A stretch of 64,000 nucleotides of DNA from Cetobacterium somerae ATCC BAA-474 (GCF_000479045.1 NZ_KI518105.1:1-64000), one strand, 5' to 3'; shown: positions 9,014 through 18,319, counted from the stretch's first letter. Program-made: numbers and translations. The notes: generated by a model not told the origin, from the sequence alone.

Positions 9014-10245
9014 TGAATGAATTTGATTTAATAGTAGTTGGAGGAGGACCGGGAGGAATTTTTACAGCTATTACAGCAGCAGAAAGAGGCTTTAAAGTAG
9101 CTCTTTTAGAAAAAAATAAACGTATAGGAAATAAAATATTGGTAGCAGGGAGCGGAAAATGTAATTTAACTCACACTGGAAAGCCTAAAGATTTTTCTGA
9201 TAAATATGGACAAAATGGAAAATTTTTAAAAGAGGCTTTAAATAAATACTCTCCAGAGATGTTAAAGATGTTTTTTAAAGAAAATGGGTTACCTTTAGTT
9301 TTAGTTGAAGAAACTGGAAAATATTTTCCTGAAACATTTAGTTCTTTAGATGTTGTAGATCTTTTAAAAAGAAAGATGTTGACTTTAGGCATTAAAATAA
9401 TAGAGGGAATAAAAATAGAAGGTATTCAAAAAAACTTAGAGATATTTTCAATTTTTACGGATAAAGGATTATATAAGTGTGATAATTTAGTTCTAGCAAC
9501 AGGTGGAAAATCTTATCCTGGAGTTGGAACAACAGGAGATGGATATGTGATGGCTAAGGAACTAGGGCATAAAATTGTACCGCCAAAACCAGCACTAAGT
9601 CCTATATATGTGAGAGATTATTTTTTTCAAGAACTTTCTGGAATAAGTTTTCAAAATGTTAAAATTACTATTTGGAAAGAAAATAAAAAAGTTATAGAAA
9701 AAAAAGGAGCTGTTTTATTGACGCATACAAATTTTAGTGGTCCTGGAATATTGGATAATTCAAGATTTGTTGAAAGTGAAAGTCAGTTAGAGATTAATTA
9801 TATTGGAAAAGAGTATGAAATTTTAAATAAAGAGCTAATCGAAGAGATGAATAAAGATGGTAAAAAAACAATAAAGAAAGTTTTATCTTATTATTTTTTA
9901 CCTGAAAGATTTATAAAAACTATATTGTCTATTTTAGAAATAAGTGAAGAGTTAAAAATGGCAGAACTTTCAAAAGAAAAAAGAGAGAGTCTAGTAAAAT
10001 TATTAACTTCAAATAAGATGGAGATAACAAAAGTTGGAAGTTTTGAGATGGCTATGGTAACAAGAGGAGGAGTCTCTTTAGATGAGGTAAATGCTAAAAC
10101 TATGGAATCTAAAAAAATACAAGGTCTTTATTTAGTTGGAGAACTTTTAGATGTCGATGGAGATACAGGTGGATATAATATTCAAGCAGCATGTTCTACT
10201 GGAGTTTTAGCTGGAAAATCTATGAGAAAAAAGGAGAGAGAATAA
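9013..10245 (+). CDS. HI0933-family NAD(P)/FAD-dependent flavoprotein
   Basis: This 410-residue flavoprotein starts with an FAD-binding Rossmann fold (DLIVVGGGPGGIFTAI) and the family-specific KILVAGSGKCNLTH segment. A second nucleotide-contact motif, LVLATGGKSYPGVGTTGDGY, lies near residues 158-177, and the C-terminal GELLDVDGDTGGYNIQAA closes the FAD site. The family (HI0933, BaiN-like) is widespread and its physiological substrate is mostly unknown. Its start overlaps the stop of the methyltransferase by one base, and its own stop overlaps the next start by one base. Confidence 0.9.
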   Translation: MNEFDLIVVGGGPGGIFTAITAAERGFKVALLEKNKRIGNKILVAGSGKCNLTHTGKPKDFSDKYGQNGKFLKEALNKYSPEMLKMFFKENGLPLVLVEETGKYFPETFSSLDVVDLLKRKMLTLGIKIIEGIKIEGIQKNLEIFSIFTDKGLYKCDNLVLATGGKSYPGVGTTGDGYVMAKELGHKIVPPKPALSPIYVRDYFFQELSGISFQNVKITIWKENKKVIEKKGAVLLTHTNFSGPGILDNSRFVESESQLEINYIGKEYEILNKELIEEMNKDGKKTIKKVLSYYFLPERFIKTILSILEISEELKMAELSKEKRESLVKLLTSNKMEITKVGSFEMAMVTRGGVSLDEVNAKTMESKKIQGLYLVGELLDVDGDTGGYNIQAACSTGVLAGKSMRKKERE

Positions 10246-10898
10246 TGAAAAAAGAGGAATTTATAAGTTATGCTCAAGAAGTAATTTTAACAGTTTTAAA
10301 GATTACTTCTACTCAATTGGATAAGTTAAGAGAGATGGGAGATATTTCAGGCGAGGAAATTTTAACTGAAAAAGTTTTATTACCTTATGAAAAAATATAT
10401 GGGGCACTTTTAGAAATGAAAGTAGACAAAATGAATGAAGAAGAGTTTAACTCTTTTAAAGACATGGTAGAAGAGATAAGAGAAAAAAATAGATTACCGC
10501 TTGAAAAAATTCAAGAGACTTTAAAAAAGAGAGAAGAACTAAAAAATAAGTCGGGAGCTATAGTTGTAAAAAGATTTTTTAAATATAATTTGAATAGATT
10601 GCTAGACAAAAAGGATAAAATACTTAACAGATACAATCAGCTAGCAACAGAAGAACAAAATTTAGAAAACTTATTAAAAGACACTATACAAGAAGAGGAA
10701 CAATTTGATATAATTTATAAGCTGCAACCAGTGAGAGAAAAACTTAGAGATACAGAGGATAAGTACTTAGTTGTTGAAAAAGATATCAATCAATTAAAAA
10801 AGAAGTTAGAATCTAAATGGCCTTATGAAATTTACGGGGTTGTTTCAGAAGAGGAACTTTTAGAAACATATAAAGAAGCTTTTAAAATGGAGGACTAG
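10245..10898 (+). CDS. Hypothetical coiled-coil protein
   Basis: I do not recognise this 217-residue soluble protein. It is strongly charged and helical, with a probable coiled coil over roughly residues 85-195 and no signal peptide or membrane span. An in-frame open stretch runs upstream into the flavoprotein gene, but AAGGAG at 10231-10236 and the TAATG overlap at 10243-10247 fix the start at 10245. It is translationally coupled to the flavoprotein gene and lies six bases before the cyclophilin gene. Confidence 0.75.
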   Translation: MKKEEFISYAQEVILTVLKITSTQLDKLREMGDISGEEILTEKVLLPYEKIYGALLEMKVDKMNEEEFNSFKDMVEEIREKNRLPLEKIQETLKKREELKNKSGAIVVKRFFKYNLNRLLDKKDKILNRYNQLATEEQNLENLLKDTIQEEEQFDIIYKLQPVREKLRDTEDKYLVVEKDINQLKKKLESKWPYEIYGVVSEEELLETYKEAFKMED

Positions 10899-10903
10899 TA
10901 AGA

Positions 10904-11566
10904 ATGGAAAAAGGATTCAAACAGATTTTGATTTTATTGGCAGTATTTATTGTCTTTTTTCTTTCGAAAAAGATGTTTGCAAAACCAAGAGTTGTTTTAG
11001 GAAAAAATATGGAGGTAAGAAATATGAAAGAAGTAAAATTAAACGCAAAAATAGTTACACCAAGAGGAGATATTAACTTAGTTCTTTTCCCAGAAGTAGC
11101 ACCAGTAACAGTATTAAACTTTGCGCACTTAGCAATGAGAGGATACTATAATGGTATTAAATTTCATAGAGTAATTGAAGACTTTATGATTCAAGGTGGA
11201 GATCCAACAGGAACAGGAACAGGTGGACCAGGATATCAATTTATAGATGAGTTTAAAGAAGGAGTAGTTTTTGATAAAAAAGGAATATTAGCAATGGCTA
11301 ATGCTGGACCAGAAACAAATGGATCACAATTCTTTATAACTCATGTTGAGACACCTTGGTTAAACTACAAGCATACAATTTTTGGTGAAGTTGTATCTGA
11401 AGCTGACCAAAAAGTTGTAGACTCAGTAAAGCAAGGAGATATCATTGAGAGAATTGAGATTACAGGAGATGTAGAAGAGTTCTTAAAAAATGAGGAGAAT
11501 GCTGAATTTACAGCTCAAATGGATGAAATCTTAGATTCTCAATTTCCAAATTTAGTACAATACTAA
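10904..11566 (+). CDS. Cyclophilin-type peptidyl-prolyl isomerase, membrane-anchored form
   Basis: This is a proline isomerase of the cyclophilin family. The catalytic FHRVI motif, the [14 protein letters not shown] loop and NGSQFFIT are all present. Residues 8-20 form an uncleaved-looking hydrophobic anchor, placing the isomerase domain outside the cytoplasm when translation begins at 10904. A second start, ATG 11024 (residue 41), has a better site, GGAGGT at 11011-11016, and would yield a soluble 180-residue cytosolic enzyme beginning [10 protein letters not shown]. Either or both could be used. The C-terminal 35 residues, acidic and after the usual domain end, are an extension. Confidence 0.9.
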   Translation: MEKGFKQILILLAVFIVFFLSKKMFAKPRVVLGKNMEVRNMKEVKLNAKIVTPRGDINLVLFPEVAPVTVLNFAHLAMRGYYNGIKFHRVIEDFMIQGGDPTGTGTGGPGYQFIDEFKEGVVFDKKGILAMANAGPETNGSQFFITHVETPWLNYKHTIFGEVVSEADQKVVDSVKQGDIIERIEITGDVEEFLKNEENAEFTAQMDEILDSQFPNLVQY

Positions 11567-11590
11567 TTTAAAAATAGGGGGATAATTCTC

Positions 11591-12478
11591 ATGGTGAAGA
11601 TAGAGAATGAAAAGTTAACTGTACTAATTAATAAGTTTGGTGCAGAATTGAAAAGTGTTATAAACAAAGAGAATGGAATTGAATATATTTGGCCAGGAAC
11701 TGAGGGAAGTTTTAAAAAAAGTGCTCCAAATTTATTTCCTTTTATAGGGAATATTTTAAGTGGAGAAATAGATTATCCTTTAGGGAAAAATGAAAGAGTT
11801 ACTCTTCCAATGACAAAGCATGGATTTGCTAGAGATTTAGAGTTTGAAACTTTAGAAGTAACAAATGATACAGCAAGATTTCAATTAAAACCAAATTCAT
11901 ATACAAAGGAAAGATATCCTTATAATTTCTCTTTAATAGTTGAATACATATTAGTAGAGGATACTTTACATCATAATTATATAGTTAAAAACAGTGATGT
12001 AGTTGAGATGTACTATCATATCGGTGGACATACAGCTTTTTATTGTAACTATAATAATGACAAAACTTTTGAGAATTATTATTTAGAATTAAAAGAAGAA
12101 GAGTGTAATTTATATAAAATTGATGAAAGAAATAACTCTTTTTTATTTGATATTCCAGAGAAGATAACAATATGTGAGAAGTTTAATTTATCGAAAGATA
12201 AATTTGCTAAAGATGCATTAGTATTTGAAGGGATGGAAAATAAACAAATAGATATAAAACATTTAAACTCTTCTCATGGAGTTGAATTTAAATTTGAAAA
12301 TTTACCAATATTAACTTTATGGACAAGTACAGATTCGAGTGAATTTATTTGTTTAGAACCATGGGCTGGAATAACAGATTTTACAAATGGTTCTAATAAA
12401 GTCGAAAGTAAAAAAGAGATTCAGAGATTAAATTCAAATGAACAAAAGAAATATTCACAAATAATAAGATTTTATTAA
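11591..12478 (+). CDS. Aldose 1-epimerase family protein (LacX type)
   Basis: This galactose-mutarotase-fold protein has 295 residues. Family landmarks are LFPFIGNI, TKHGFARD (substrate-site His and Arg) and YHIGGHTAFYC with the second histidine, then CLEPWAGITD near the end, with the catalytic-type glutamate. LacX-type members act as hexose or hexose-phosphate mutarotases; the exact sugar is not known. It is the last gene of the run that starts at psd, preceded by a GGGG-rich site and followed by a strong terminator. Confidence 0.85.
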   Translation: MVKIENEKLTVLINKFGAELKSVINKENGIEYIWPGTEGSFKKSAPNLFPFIGNILSGEIDYPLGKNERVTLPMTKHGFARDLEFETLEVTNDTARFQLKPNSYTKERYPYNFSLIVEYILVEDTLHHNYIVKNSDVVEMYYHIGGHTAFYCNYNNDKTFENYYLELKEEECNLYKIDERNNSFLFDIPEKITICEKFNLSKDKFAKDALVFEGMENKQIDIKHLNSSHGVEFKFENLPILTLWTSTDSSEFICLEPWAGITDFTNGSNKVESKKEIQRLNSNEQKKYSQIIRFY

Positions 12479-12481
12479 AAT

Positions 12482-12531
12482 AAACACTTCTATACAGAGA
12501 TTGTATCTTTGGATAGAAGTGTTTTTATTTT
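12482..12531 (+). terminator. Rho-independent terminator
   Basis: AAACACTTCTAT (12482-12493) and ATAGAAGTGTTT (12513-12524) pair perfectly over 12 bp around a 19-base loop and are followed by TTTTATTTTG, just after the epimerase-like gene. Confidence 0.85.
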
Positions 12532-12537
12532 GTTTAA

Positions 12538-13551
12538 TTATTTTCCAAAAGAACAATGTGGAAAAGTACAGATTGGGCAGTCAAGACATAGTCCCCCATG
12601 ACCATAAGAAGCAATATCTTCAAAAGTTATTTTTTCATCGGCTAAAATTCTAGGTAAAACTAAATCAAAAGCAGTTCTTTTAGAGTGCATAACACAACCA
12701 GGTAAACCTAAGATAGCTCTATCTCCATGATAAGCTAAAAGCAACATAGCTCCAGGTAAAACAGGGGAACCATAAGTTATTAACTCTCCACCCATCTCTC
12801 TTATAGCAAGAGGAGTTCTATCATCGGGATCTACAGACATACCACCTGTACAAAGAATAAGTTCAGCCTCGCTATCTAGTGCTTCTTGTATTTTCTCTTT
12901 TATCATCTCTTTTTCATCTGAAGAGAATGCATGATAAACAACTTCGCATCCATATTCTTCAACTTTTTTAGTTAGAATAGGACCGAATTTATCTTGAATT
13001 CTTCCGTAGAAAACCTCATTTCCAGTGGTTATGATAGCTATTTTTTTTGATTTGATTGGTAAAATTTTAATAATATTTTCTTTTGAGATATTTTCCATCT
13101 CTATGATTTTATCTTCATTAATAACTAGAGGAATAACTCTTGTTCCAGCTACTTTTGTTCCCTTTTTTATGGGTGTGTTATTGTGTAAAGTAGATACAAT
13201 AATTTCTCCTAGACTATTTATTTTTAGTAATTCAGCTACATCAACTTTTAAAAGTCCATCAATATTTGCAATAAAATCTATTTTTCCCTCTTTTATTGGT
13301 GAAAAATCTAAGCCTTCACCAGCAATATGTTCTTTTATTCTAATTGCAGCATCATTTTCATGTAAAGTTCCCTCTTGATGCTCCCATACGTAAAGGTTGT
13401 CTTTTCCTAGTTTTAAAAGCTCTGGAATATCCTCTGATTGTATAATATGACCTTTTTTGAAGGCTACCCCTTTAAATTCTCCAGGAACAATTTTTGTGAT
13501 ATCATGGCATAAAATCATACCAGCAGCATCAATAGTTTTAACAGTTTTCAT
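12538..13551 (-). CDS. MoeA-like molybdopterin-binding protein with C-terminal Cys motif
   Basis: The central and C-terminal part is a MoaB/Mog-type molybdopterin-binding domain: IAIITTGNEVFYGRIQD, then LILCTGGMSVDPDDRTP and GSPVLPGAMLLLAY. Such proteins act in molybdenum cofactor handling, but this 337-residue form lacks the full MoeA layout, and similar proteins occur beside selenium or molybdenum hydroxylase genes. The C-terminus ends in a compact CxxCxxCx4C motif (LCLDCPICTFPHCSFG), suggesting metal or Fe-S binding. GGGAGGGG precedes the ATG. It follows ylmH by 11 bases on the same strand. No molybdoenzyme gene is in the window, so its partner is unknown. Confidence 0.8.
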   Translation of the reverse strand: MKTVKTIDAAGMILCHDITKIVPGEFKGVAFKKGHIIQSEDIPELLKLGKDNLYVWEHQEGTLHENDAAIRIKEHIAGEGLDFSPIKEGKIDFIANIDGLLKVDVAELLKINSLGEIIVSTLHNNTPIKKGTKVAGTRVIPLVINEDKIIEMENISKENIIKILPIKSKKIAIITTGNEVFYGRIQDKFGPILTKKVEEYGCEVVYHAFSSDEKEMIKEKIQEALDSEAELILCTGGMSVDPDDRTPLAIREMGGELITYGSPVLPGAMLLLAYHGDRAILGLPGCVMHSKRTAFDLVLPRILADEKITFEDIASYGHGGLCLDCPICTFPHCSFGK

Positions 13552-13562
13552 AAAACCCCTCC

Positions 13563-14339
13563 CTAAATATATTGTTTTATAAGAATTTTAAATTTTCCTT
13601 TTTTGTTTTCACCTAAGTTTTTTTCTAAAATAAATTTTCCTTTTTTTCTAATTGTAATTACTGAACCGATATTAACTATTTTATTTTTACTTTTTTCAGT
13701 ATTATAGTTAACTAAAACATCTCCACTTTCAATCAAATTTGTACTTATATTTCTAGATGAATTTGCAATAGAAGCTATAATAGAGTCAAGTCTAAAAGAT
13801 GAAACAGTATCTGTAATCTCTTTAAACTCCAATTGAGGAACTTGAGATGTACTAATGGTGCTAATTTTTATAGGAATAGTATTTATTTGCTCAAGATTAT
13901 TTTTTATAATATTAAAAATATCATTTGTAGCTATGCAATAACCGATGTTATCTTTAACGATAATATCACCTAAAGTTTCTCGTTTAAGTCCAAGCCCCAT
14001 AATAGTCCCCAAAAAATCTTTATGGTACAAAATTTTAAATTTGTTAGAAGCATCAATTTTAAAATAAGTAACAACTTCTTCTAAATGTGAAAAATTAAAG
14101 TTTTTTGGTGTGAAAATTACTAACTGTTTTTCACTATAAGGAGTTAAACCTAAAGTAAGCACATCTAAATTAATTGATTCACAAACGTCATGAAGTTTTG
14201 TCCAGATTTGTGGAGGTAAAAAAATAGAGCCATAAACAGGATAATCAATTTCTAAACATAACGATAAATCCTCCCAAATAGAAGCTATCAGAAACTCATC
14301 TTCATTTGGAAAAAGGTTAAAAAAATATTTTTTATTCAT
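13563..14339 (-). CDS. ylmH: YlmH-type S4-domain RNA-binding protein
   Basis: The 258-residue protein matches the YlmH family: a middle segment DFLGTIMGLGLKRETLGDIIV with the family-defining glycines, and a C-terminal S4 RNA-binding domain starting SSFRLDSIIASIANSSRN. The Bacillus YlmH protein is tied to cell division gene clusters and to ribosome-associated quality control by its S4 domain. Here it lies away from ylm/div genes and heads a two-gene minus-strand operon with the MoeA-like gene. It diverges from pssA across a palindromic promoter region. Confidence 0.85.
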   Translation of the reverse strand: MNKKYFFNLFPNEDEFLIASIWEDLSLCLEIDYPVYGSIFLPPQIWTKLHDVCESINLDVLTLGLTPYSEKQLVIFTPKNFNFSHLEEVVTYFKIDASNKFKILYHKDFLGTIMGLGLKRETLGDIIVKDNIGYCIATNDIFNIIKNNLEQINTIPIKISTISTSQVPQLEFKEITDTVSSFRLDSIIASIANSSRNISTNLIESGDVLVNYNTEKSKNKIVNIGSVITIRKKGKFILEKNLGENKKGKFKILIKQYI

Positions 14340-14375
14340 ATATTACTCTCTTTCACTAGATTATTTTGAAAAGTA

Positions 14376-14415
14376 TAGACATATTGATTTTATATCATAT
14401 ATATGATAAAATCAA
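14376..14415. promoter_or_regulatory. Palindromic divergent promoter region (ylmH / pssA)
   Basis: A 10-base inverted repeat, TTGATTTTAT (14384-14393) and ATAAAATCAA (14406-14415), encloses the self-complementary CATATATATG. TAGACA (14376-14381) and TATATG or TATGAT (14400-14407) could be the pssA promoter. The 21-base core 14391-14411 matches the dtd/pncB palindrome at 17 positions. Confidence 0.5.
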
Positions 14416-14447
14416 ATAGATTTGTAAAAACAGGGAGATGATTAAAA

Positions 14448-15158
14448 ATGGTAGAAAGAAAGTATATTGCACCTAATGCAATTACAGCAGCGAATATGTT
14501 TTTAGGATATCTAAGTATCACAGCTTCCATAGCGGGGGATTTCTCAAAAGCTATTTGGTTTATAATATTAGCTATGGTATGCGACGGTTTAGATGGAAAA
14601 ACAGCGAGAAAACTAGATGCATTTAGTGAATTTGGAAAGGAGTTCGACTCTTTCTGTGATGCAATATCTTTTGGATTAGCACCGGGTATATTAGTTTATT
14701 CAGTACTAAAAAGTTCTGATGGGATGAAATCTTTTGTTATTCCAATATCGTTTATATATGCACTGTGCGGAGTTATGAGATTAGTTAAATTTAATATAGT
14801 AACAACAGCATCAAGTGAAAAAGATGACTTTAGTGGTATGCCAATTCCTTCAGGAGCGTCAGTTGTATGCTCGTACTTATTATTTGTTGAGGTAATAAAA
14901 ACAAATTTTGGAATGAATCTATTTTCAATTGAAGTTTTTGTAGGGTTGACACTATTAGCTGCAATTTTAATGGTAAGTACAATACCATTTAAAACACCTG
15001 ATAAAGTATTTGGATTTGTTCCTAAAAAGCTAACAATACCATTTATTGTCTTAATTTTAGTGACGTTGAAATACAGCATGTTTATAGTTACTTGTTACTA
15101 TATACTAGTTAATTTAACAAAATTTTTTACAGAGAGATCAAAAGAAGACGTTGAATAA
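14448..15158 (+). CDS. pssA: CDP-diacylglycerol--serine O-phosphatidyltransferase
   Basis: PssA forms phosphatidylserine from CDP-diacylglycerol and serine; Psd at 5.5 kb then decarboxylates it. The CDP-alcohol phosphotransferase signature is complete: D46, D49-G50, A53-R54, G63, D67 and D71 in the DG-x2-AR-x8-G-x3-D-x3-D arrangement. Hydrophobic segments before and after it agree with an integral membrane enzyme of about 236 residues (the PssA type II form). A GGGAG site precedes the ATG. It is monocistronic, with a strong terminator after it. Confidence 0.93.
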   Translation: MVERKYIAPNAITAANMFLGYLSITASIAGDFSKAIWFIILAMVCDGLDGKTARKLDAFSEFGKEFDSFCDAISFGLAPGILVYSVLKSSDGMKSFVIPISFIYALCGVMRLVKFNIVTTASSEKDDFSGMPIPSGASVVCSYLLFVEVIKTNFGMNLFSIEVFVGLTLLAAILMVSTIPFKTPDKVFGFVPKKLTIPFIVLILVTLKYSMFIVTCYYILVNLTKFFTERSKEDVE

Positions 15159-15174
15159 AAAATAATTAATTATG

Positions 15175-15223
15175 ATACCCGATAAAATCCAAAAAAACTA
15201 TTGGAAAATCGGGTATTTTATTT
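15175..15223 (+). terminator. Rho-independent terminator after pssA
   Basis: ATACCCGAT (15175-15183) pairs with ATCGGGTAT (15208-15216). Inner TCCAA/TTGGA extends the stem, and TTTATTT follows. Confidence 0.85.
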
Positions 15224-15251
15224 GAATAGTAATATAATTATATGGTATAAT
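15222..15251 (+). promoter_or_regulatory. Sigma-70 promoter for pcrA and the lpx operon
   Basis: TTGAAT (15222-15227), 18 bases and TATAAT (15246-15251) lie directly after the pssA terminator. The expected transcript starts about 10 bases before the ATG at 15267, leaving room only for the AAAGGAG site. Confidence 0.75.
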
Positions 15252-15266
15252 TTTAAAGGAGTAATT

Positions 15267-17456
15267 ATGAGTATATTAGATAAATTAAATGAAAAACAAA
15301 GAGAAGCAGCTAAAAAAATTGAAGGACCACTTTTAATATTAGCAGGAGCGGGATCTGGAAAAACAAGAACCATTACGTATAGAATTGCACATATGATAAA
15401 TGAAAAAGGAATCTCTCCTTATAAGATTTTAGCAGTTACATTTACAAATAAAGCGGCTAAAGAGATGAGGGAAAGAGTTGAACTTTTAATTGGAGAAGAT
15501 GCACACAAAGCTATGATATCGACTTTTCACTCTTTTGGTGTAAGATTGCTAAGAGTATATGGAGATAAATTAGGTTATAATGCTAATTTTACAATATATG
15601 ATACAGATGATCAAAAAAGAGTGATAAGAGGAATTATGAAAGAACTTGTTGTTAATGATAAGTCATTAACAGAAGGAGCTGTAGTTTCAATTATATCAAA
15701 ACTAAAGGAAAATAGTGTAAGTGTATCTGATTATGAAAAAGAAAATAGATTTGATTCTAATTATAAAATAATATTAGAGTGTTATAGAAGATATAACGGA
15801 ACTTTAAAAGAGAATAATGGAATGGATTTTTCAGATATTCTAGTTAACCTTCATAAACTACTAGATATTCCAGAGGTTTTAGAAAAGCTTCAAGAAAAAT
15901 TTCAATATATAATGGTAGATGAATATCAAGATACAAATAATATTCAGTATAATATAGTTACTAAAATAGCAGCGAAATATAGAAATATATGTGTAGTTGG
16001 TGATGAAAATCAGAGTATATATGGATTTAGAGGTGCTAATATAAAAAATATATTAGATTTTGAGAAGGATTATAAAGATGCTTTAGTTGTTAAACTTGAA
16101 GAAAATTATCGTTCAACATCTGCGATTTTGACAGCAGCAAATGAAGTGATAAAAAACAATAAAACAGCAAAAGATAAAAATTTATGGACTAAAAAACCTC
16201 AAGGAGAATTAATTACTGTAAAAGAGTGTTTAGATGGAAGAGAAGAAGTAAATTATATAATTGAAGAGATTGTAAAAAGAAAAAATATGGGAAAAAGTTA
16301 TAGAGAGTTTACAATTCTTTACAGAACAAATGCTCAATCTAGACTTTTTGAAGAGGGATTATTAAAATATAATATTCCATATAAGGTTTTTGGTGGAATG
16401 CAATTCTATCAAAGAGCTGAAATAAAAGATATAGTGGCGTATTTAACAGTGATAAATAATCCTCAAGATACAATTAATTTAAATAGAATAATAAATGTCC
16501 CTAAGAGAAAAATAGGGGATAAAAGTATAGAAAAAATAAGAGATTATGCAAGTGAAACAAATATTTCAATGTTTGAAGCTCTAGGAAAAGGAATGGAGAT
16601 TCCAGGTTTAACTTCAGGTGTAAAAATAGCTTTAGATGAGTTATATACGATTTTAAATGACTTAATAGAGTTAAGTCATGAAGGAAGTGTAAGTGAGGTA
16701 TTTGATGAATTAATAAGAAGAGTAGGATATTTCTCTTATTTAAACTCAACATATGGCGCAGAAGCTGAGGGAAGAATAGAAAACGTAGAGGAATTAAAAA
16801 ACTCTATAGTAGAGTTGGAAAAAACGGTGGACTTTTTAACATTGAGAGAATATTTAGAGAATATATCTCTTGTTAGTGCAACAGATGATTTAGAAGGGGA
16901 GTCAGATTATATAAAATTAATGACAATCCATAACTCTAAAGGGTTGGAGTTCCCTGTTGTTTTCTTGACTGGAGTGGAAGACGATATTTTTCCTGGTTCA
17001 AAGAAAGTGCTTTTCAATCCAGAGGAATTAGAGGAAGAGAGAAGACTTTGTTATGTTGCAATTACTAGAGCTGAGGAGAAATTATACCTAACACATGCAA
17101 AAAGTAGATTTGTTTATGGTGAGTTTTTAACAAAGATAAAATCAAGATTTATAGAGGAGCTTCCTATAGAAGTTTTAGATAAAGTGGAGAAAGTTCAAGA
17201 TTTATTACCGAAATCAAAACTTTCTACAAATGATAAAAAAATAACAGGTTATAAAAATATTATAACTGCAGAAGATTTAAAAAAAATGAAAAATATTTCA
17301 AATTCTCCTTTTGCTATGGGAGAAAAAGTTATTCATACAAAGTTTGGATTAGGAAAAGTAGTTGAAATATCAGAAAAAAAATTAGGTGTACAATTTGTAG
17401 ATGGGAAAAAAGATATAGCTTTAGCTTTAGCAACAAAATTTTTAACTAAAGCATAG
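15267..17456 (+). CDS. pcrA: PcrA/UvrD-type ATP-dependent 3'-5' DNA helicase
   Basis: This superfamily 1A helicase unwinds DNA in repair and plasmid or replication fork processing. The helicase motifs appear in order: LAGAGSGKT (motif I), VDEYQDT (II), GDENQSIYGFRGA (III), NYRS (IV), LMTIHNSKGLEFPVVF (V) and VAITRAEEKL (VI). A C-terminal Tudor-like tail (FGLGKVVEISEKKLGVQF) is typical of PcrA and binds RNA polymerase. An upstream in-frame TTG at 15201 lies inside the preceding terminator; AAAGGAG fixes the start at ATG 15267 (729 residues). It appears to lead into lpxC, 20 bases downstream. Confidence 0.95.
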   Translation: MSILDKLNEKQREAAKKIEGPLLILAGAGSGKTRTITYRIAHMINEKGISPYKILAVTFTNKAAKEMRERVELLIGEDAHKAMISTFHSFGVRLLRVYGDKLGYNANFTIYDTDDQKRVIRGIMKELVVNDKSLTEGAVVSIISKLKENSVSVSDYEKENRFDSNYKIILECYRRYNGTLKENNGMDFSDILVNLHKLLDIPEVLEKLQEKFQYIMVDEYQDTNNIQYNIVTKIAAKYRNICVVGDENQSIYGFRGANIKNILDFEKDYKDALVVKLEENYRSTSAILTAANEVIKNNKTAKDKNLWTKKPQGELITVKECLDGREEVNYIIEEIVKRKNMGKSYREFTILYRTNAQSRLFEEGLLKYNIPYKVFGGMQFYQRAEIKDIVAYLTVINNPQDTINLNRIINVPKRKIGDKSIEKIRDYASETNISMFEALGKGMEIPGLTSGVKIALDELYTILNDLIELSHEGSVSEVFDELIRRVGYFSYLNSTYGAEAEGRIENVEELKNSIVELEKTVDFLTLREYLENISLVSATDDLEGESDYIKLMTIHNSKGLEFPVVFLTGVEDDIFPGSKKVLFNPEELEEERRLCYVAITRAEEKLYLTHAKSRFVYGEFLTKIKSRFIEELPIEVLDKVEKVQDLLPKSKLSTNDKKITGYKNIITAEDLKKMKNISNSPFAMGEKVIHTKFGLGKVVEISEKKLGVQFVDGKKDIALALATKFLTKA

Positions 17457-17476
17457 GTTAAAAGGAGAGAAAATTT

Positions 17477-18319
17477 ATGAAGAGAAAAACTCTTAATAAA
17501 GAAATTCAATATAATGGCATTGGTCTTCACAAAGGTGAAGAGATAAAAATGAAATTAATTCCAGCTAAAAGTGGTGGAATAGTCTTTAAAAGAGTAGATT
17601 TAGAGAGTGGTAAAAATGAAATTTCTATGGATATAGAAAATACATTTGATTTAACAAGAGGAACAAACTTAAAAAATGAGTTTGGAGCAGCAGTTTACAC
17701 AATTGAGCATTTTTTATCAGCTCTTTATATAGCTGGGATAACAGATCTAATTGTTGAGTTAGATGGAAATGAACTTCCTATAGGAGATGGAAGTGCGAGG
17801 GTTTTTCTAGAAGTTATTGAAGGTGTTGGGATTCAAGAGTTAGAAGAAGAGGTTAAAGAGATTGAAATAAAAACACCAATAAATTTAACAGTAGGAGATA
17901 AACATATAGTAGCATTACCTTATGATGGATATAAAATAACTTATACTATTAAGTTTGATCATACATTTTTAAAAAGTCAGATGTTAGAAGTTGTCTTAGA
18001 TATGGAATCTTATAAAAATGAAATAGCAAATGCAAGAACTTTTGGATTTGATTATGAAATAGATTACTTAAAGAAAAATAATTTAGCTTTAGGAGGAACA
18101 TTAGATAACGCTATTGTTGTAAAAAAAGATGGAGTTTTAAATCCTGATGGTTTAAGATTTGAAGATGAGTTTGTGAGACATAAAATTTTAGATTTAATAG
18201 GTGACTTAAAAGTATTAAATAGACCTATAAAAGGACACATAATAGCTATCAAAGCAGGTCATGCTTTAGATATAGAATTTGCAAAATTACTTAAAAAGCA
18301 GGAGGAAAAAATATGTTAG
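17477..18319 (+). CDS. lpxC: UDP-3-O-acyl-N-acetylglucosamine deacetylase
   Basis: LpxC catalyses the committed step of lipid A synthesis, a zinc-dependent deacetylation. The metal ligands are visible: H78 in IEHFLSAL, and H235 and D239 in RHKILDLIGDL; the general-acid H262 is in KAGHALD. The 280-residue length is at the short end of the family. AGGAGAG precedes the ATG. Its last seven bases overlap the start of fabZ, as in other bacteria with lpxC-fabZ coupling. A FtsH degradation tail as in E. coli cannot be judged. Confidence 0.97.
   Translation: MKRKTLNKEIQYNGIGLHKGEEIKMKLIPAKSGGIVFKRVDLESGKNEISMDIENTFDLTRGTNLKNEFGAAVYTIEHFLSALYIAGITDLIVELDGNELPIGDGSARVFLEVIEGVGIQELEEEVKEIEIKTPINLTVGDKHIVALPYDGYKITYTIKFDHTFLKSQMLEVVLDMESYKNEIANARTFGFDYEIDYLKKNNLALGGTLDNAIVVKKDGVLNPDGLRFEDEFVRHKILDLIGDLKVLNRPIKGHIIAIKAGHALDIEFAKLLKKQEEKIC

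Noticed and set aside
15201-15266. Upstream TTG start for pcrA
   Set aside because: It lies within the pssA terminator and before the pcrA promoter, and has no ribosome site. ATG 15267 is preceded by AAAGGAG.
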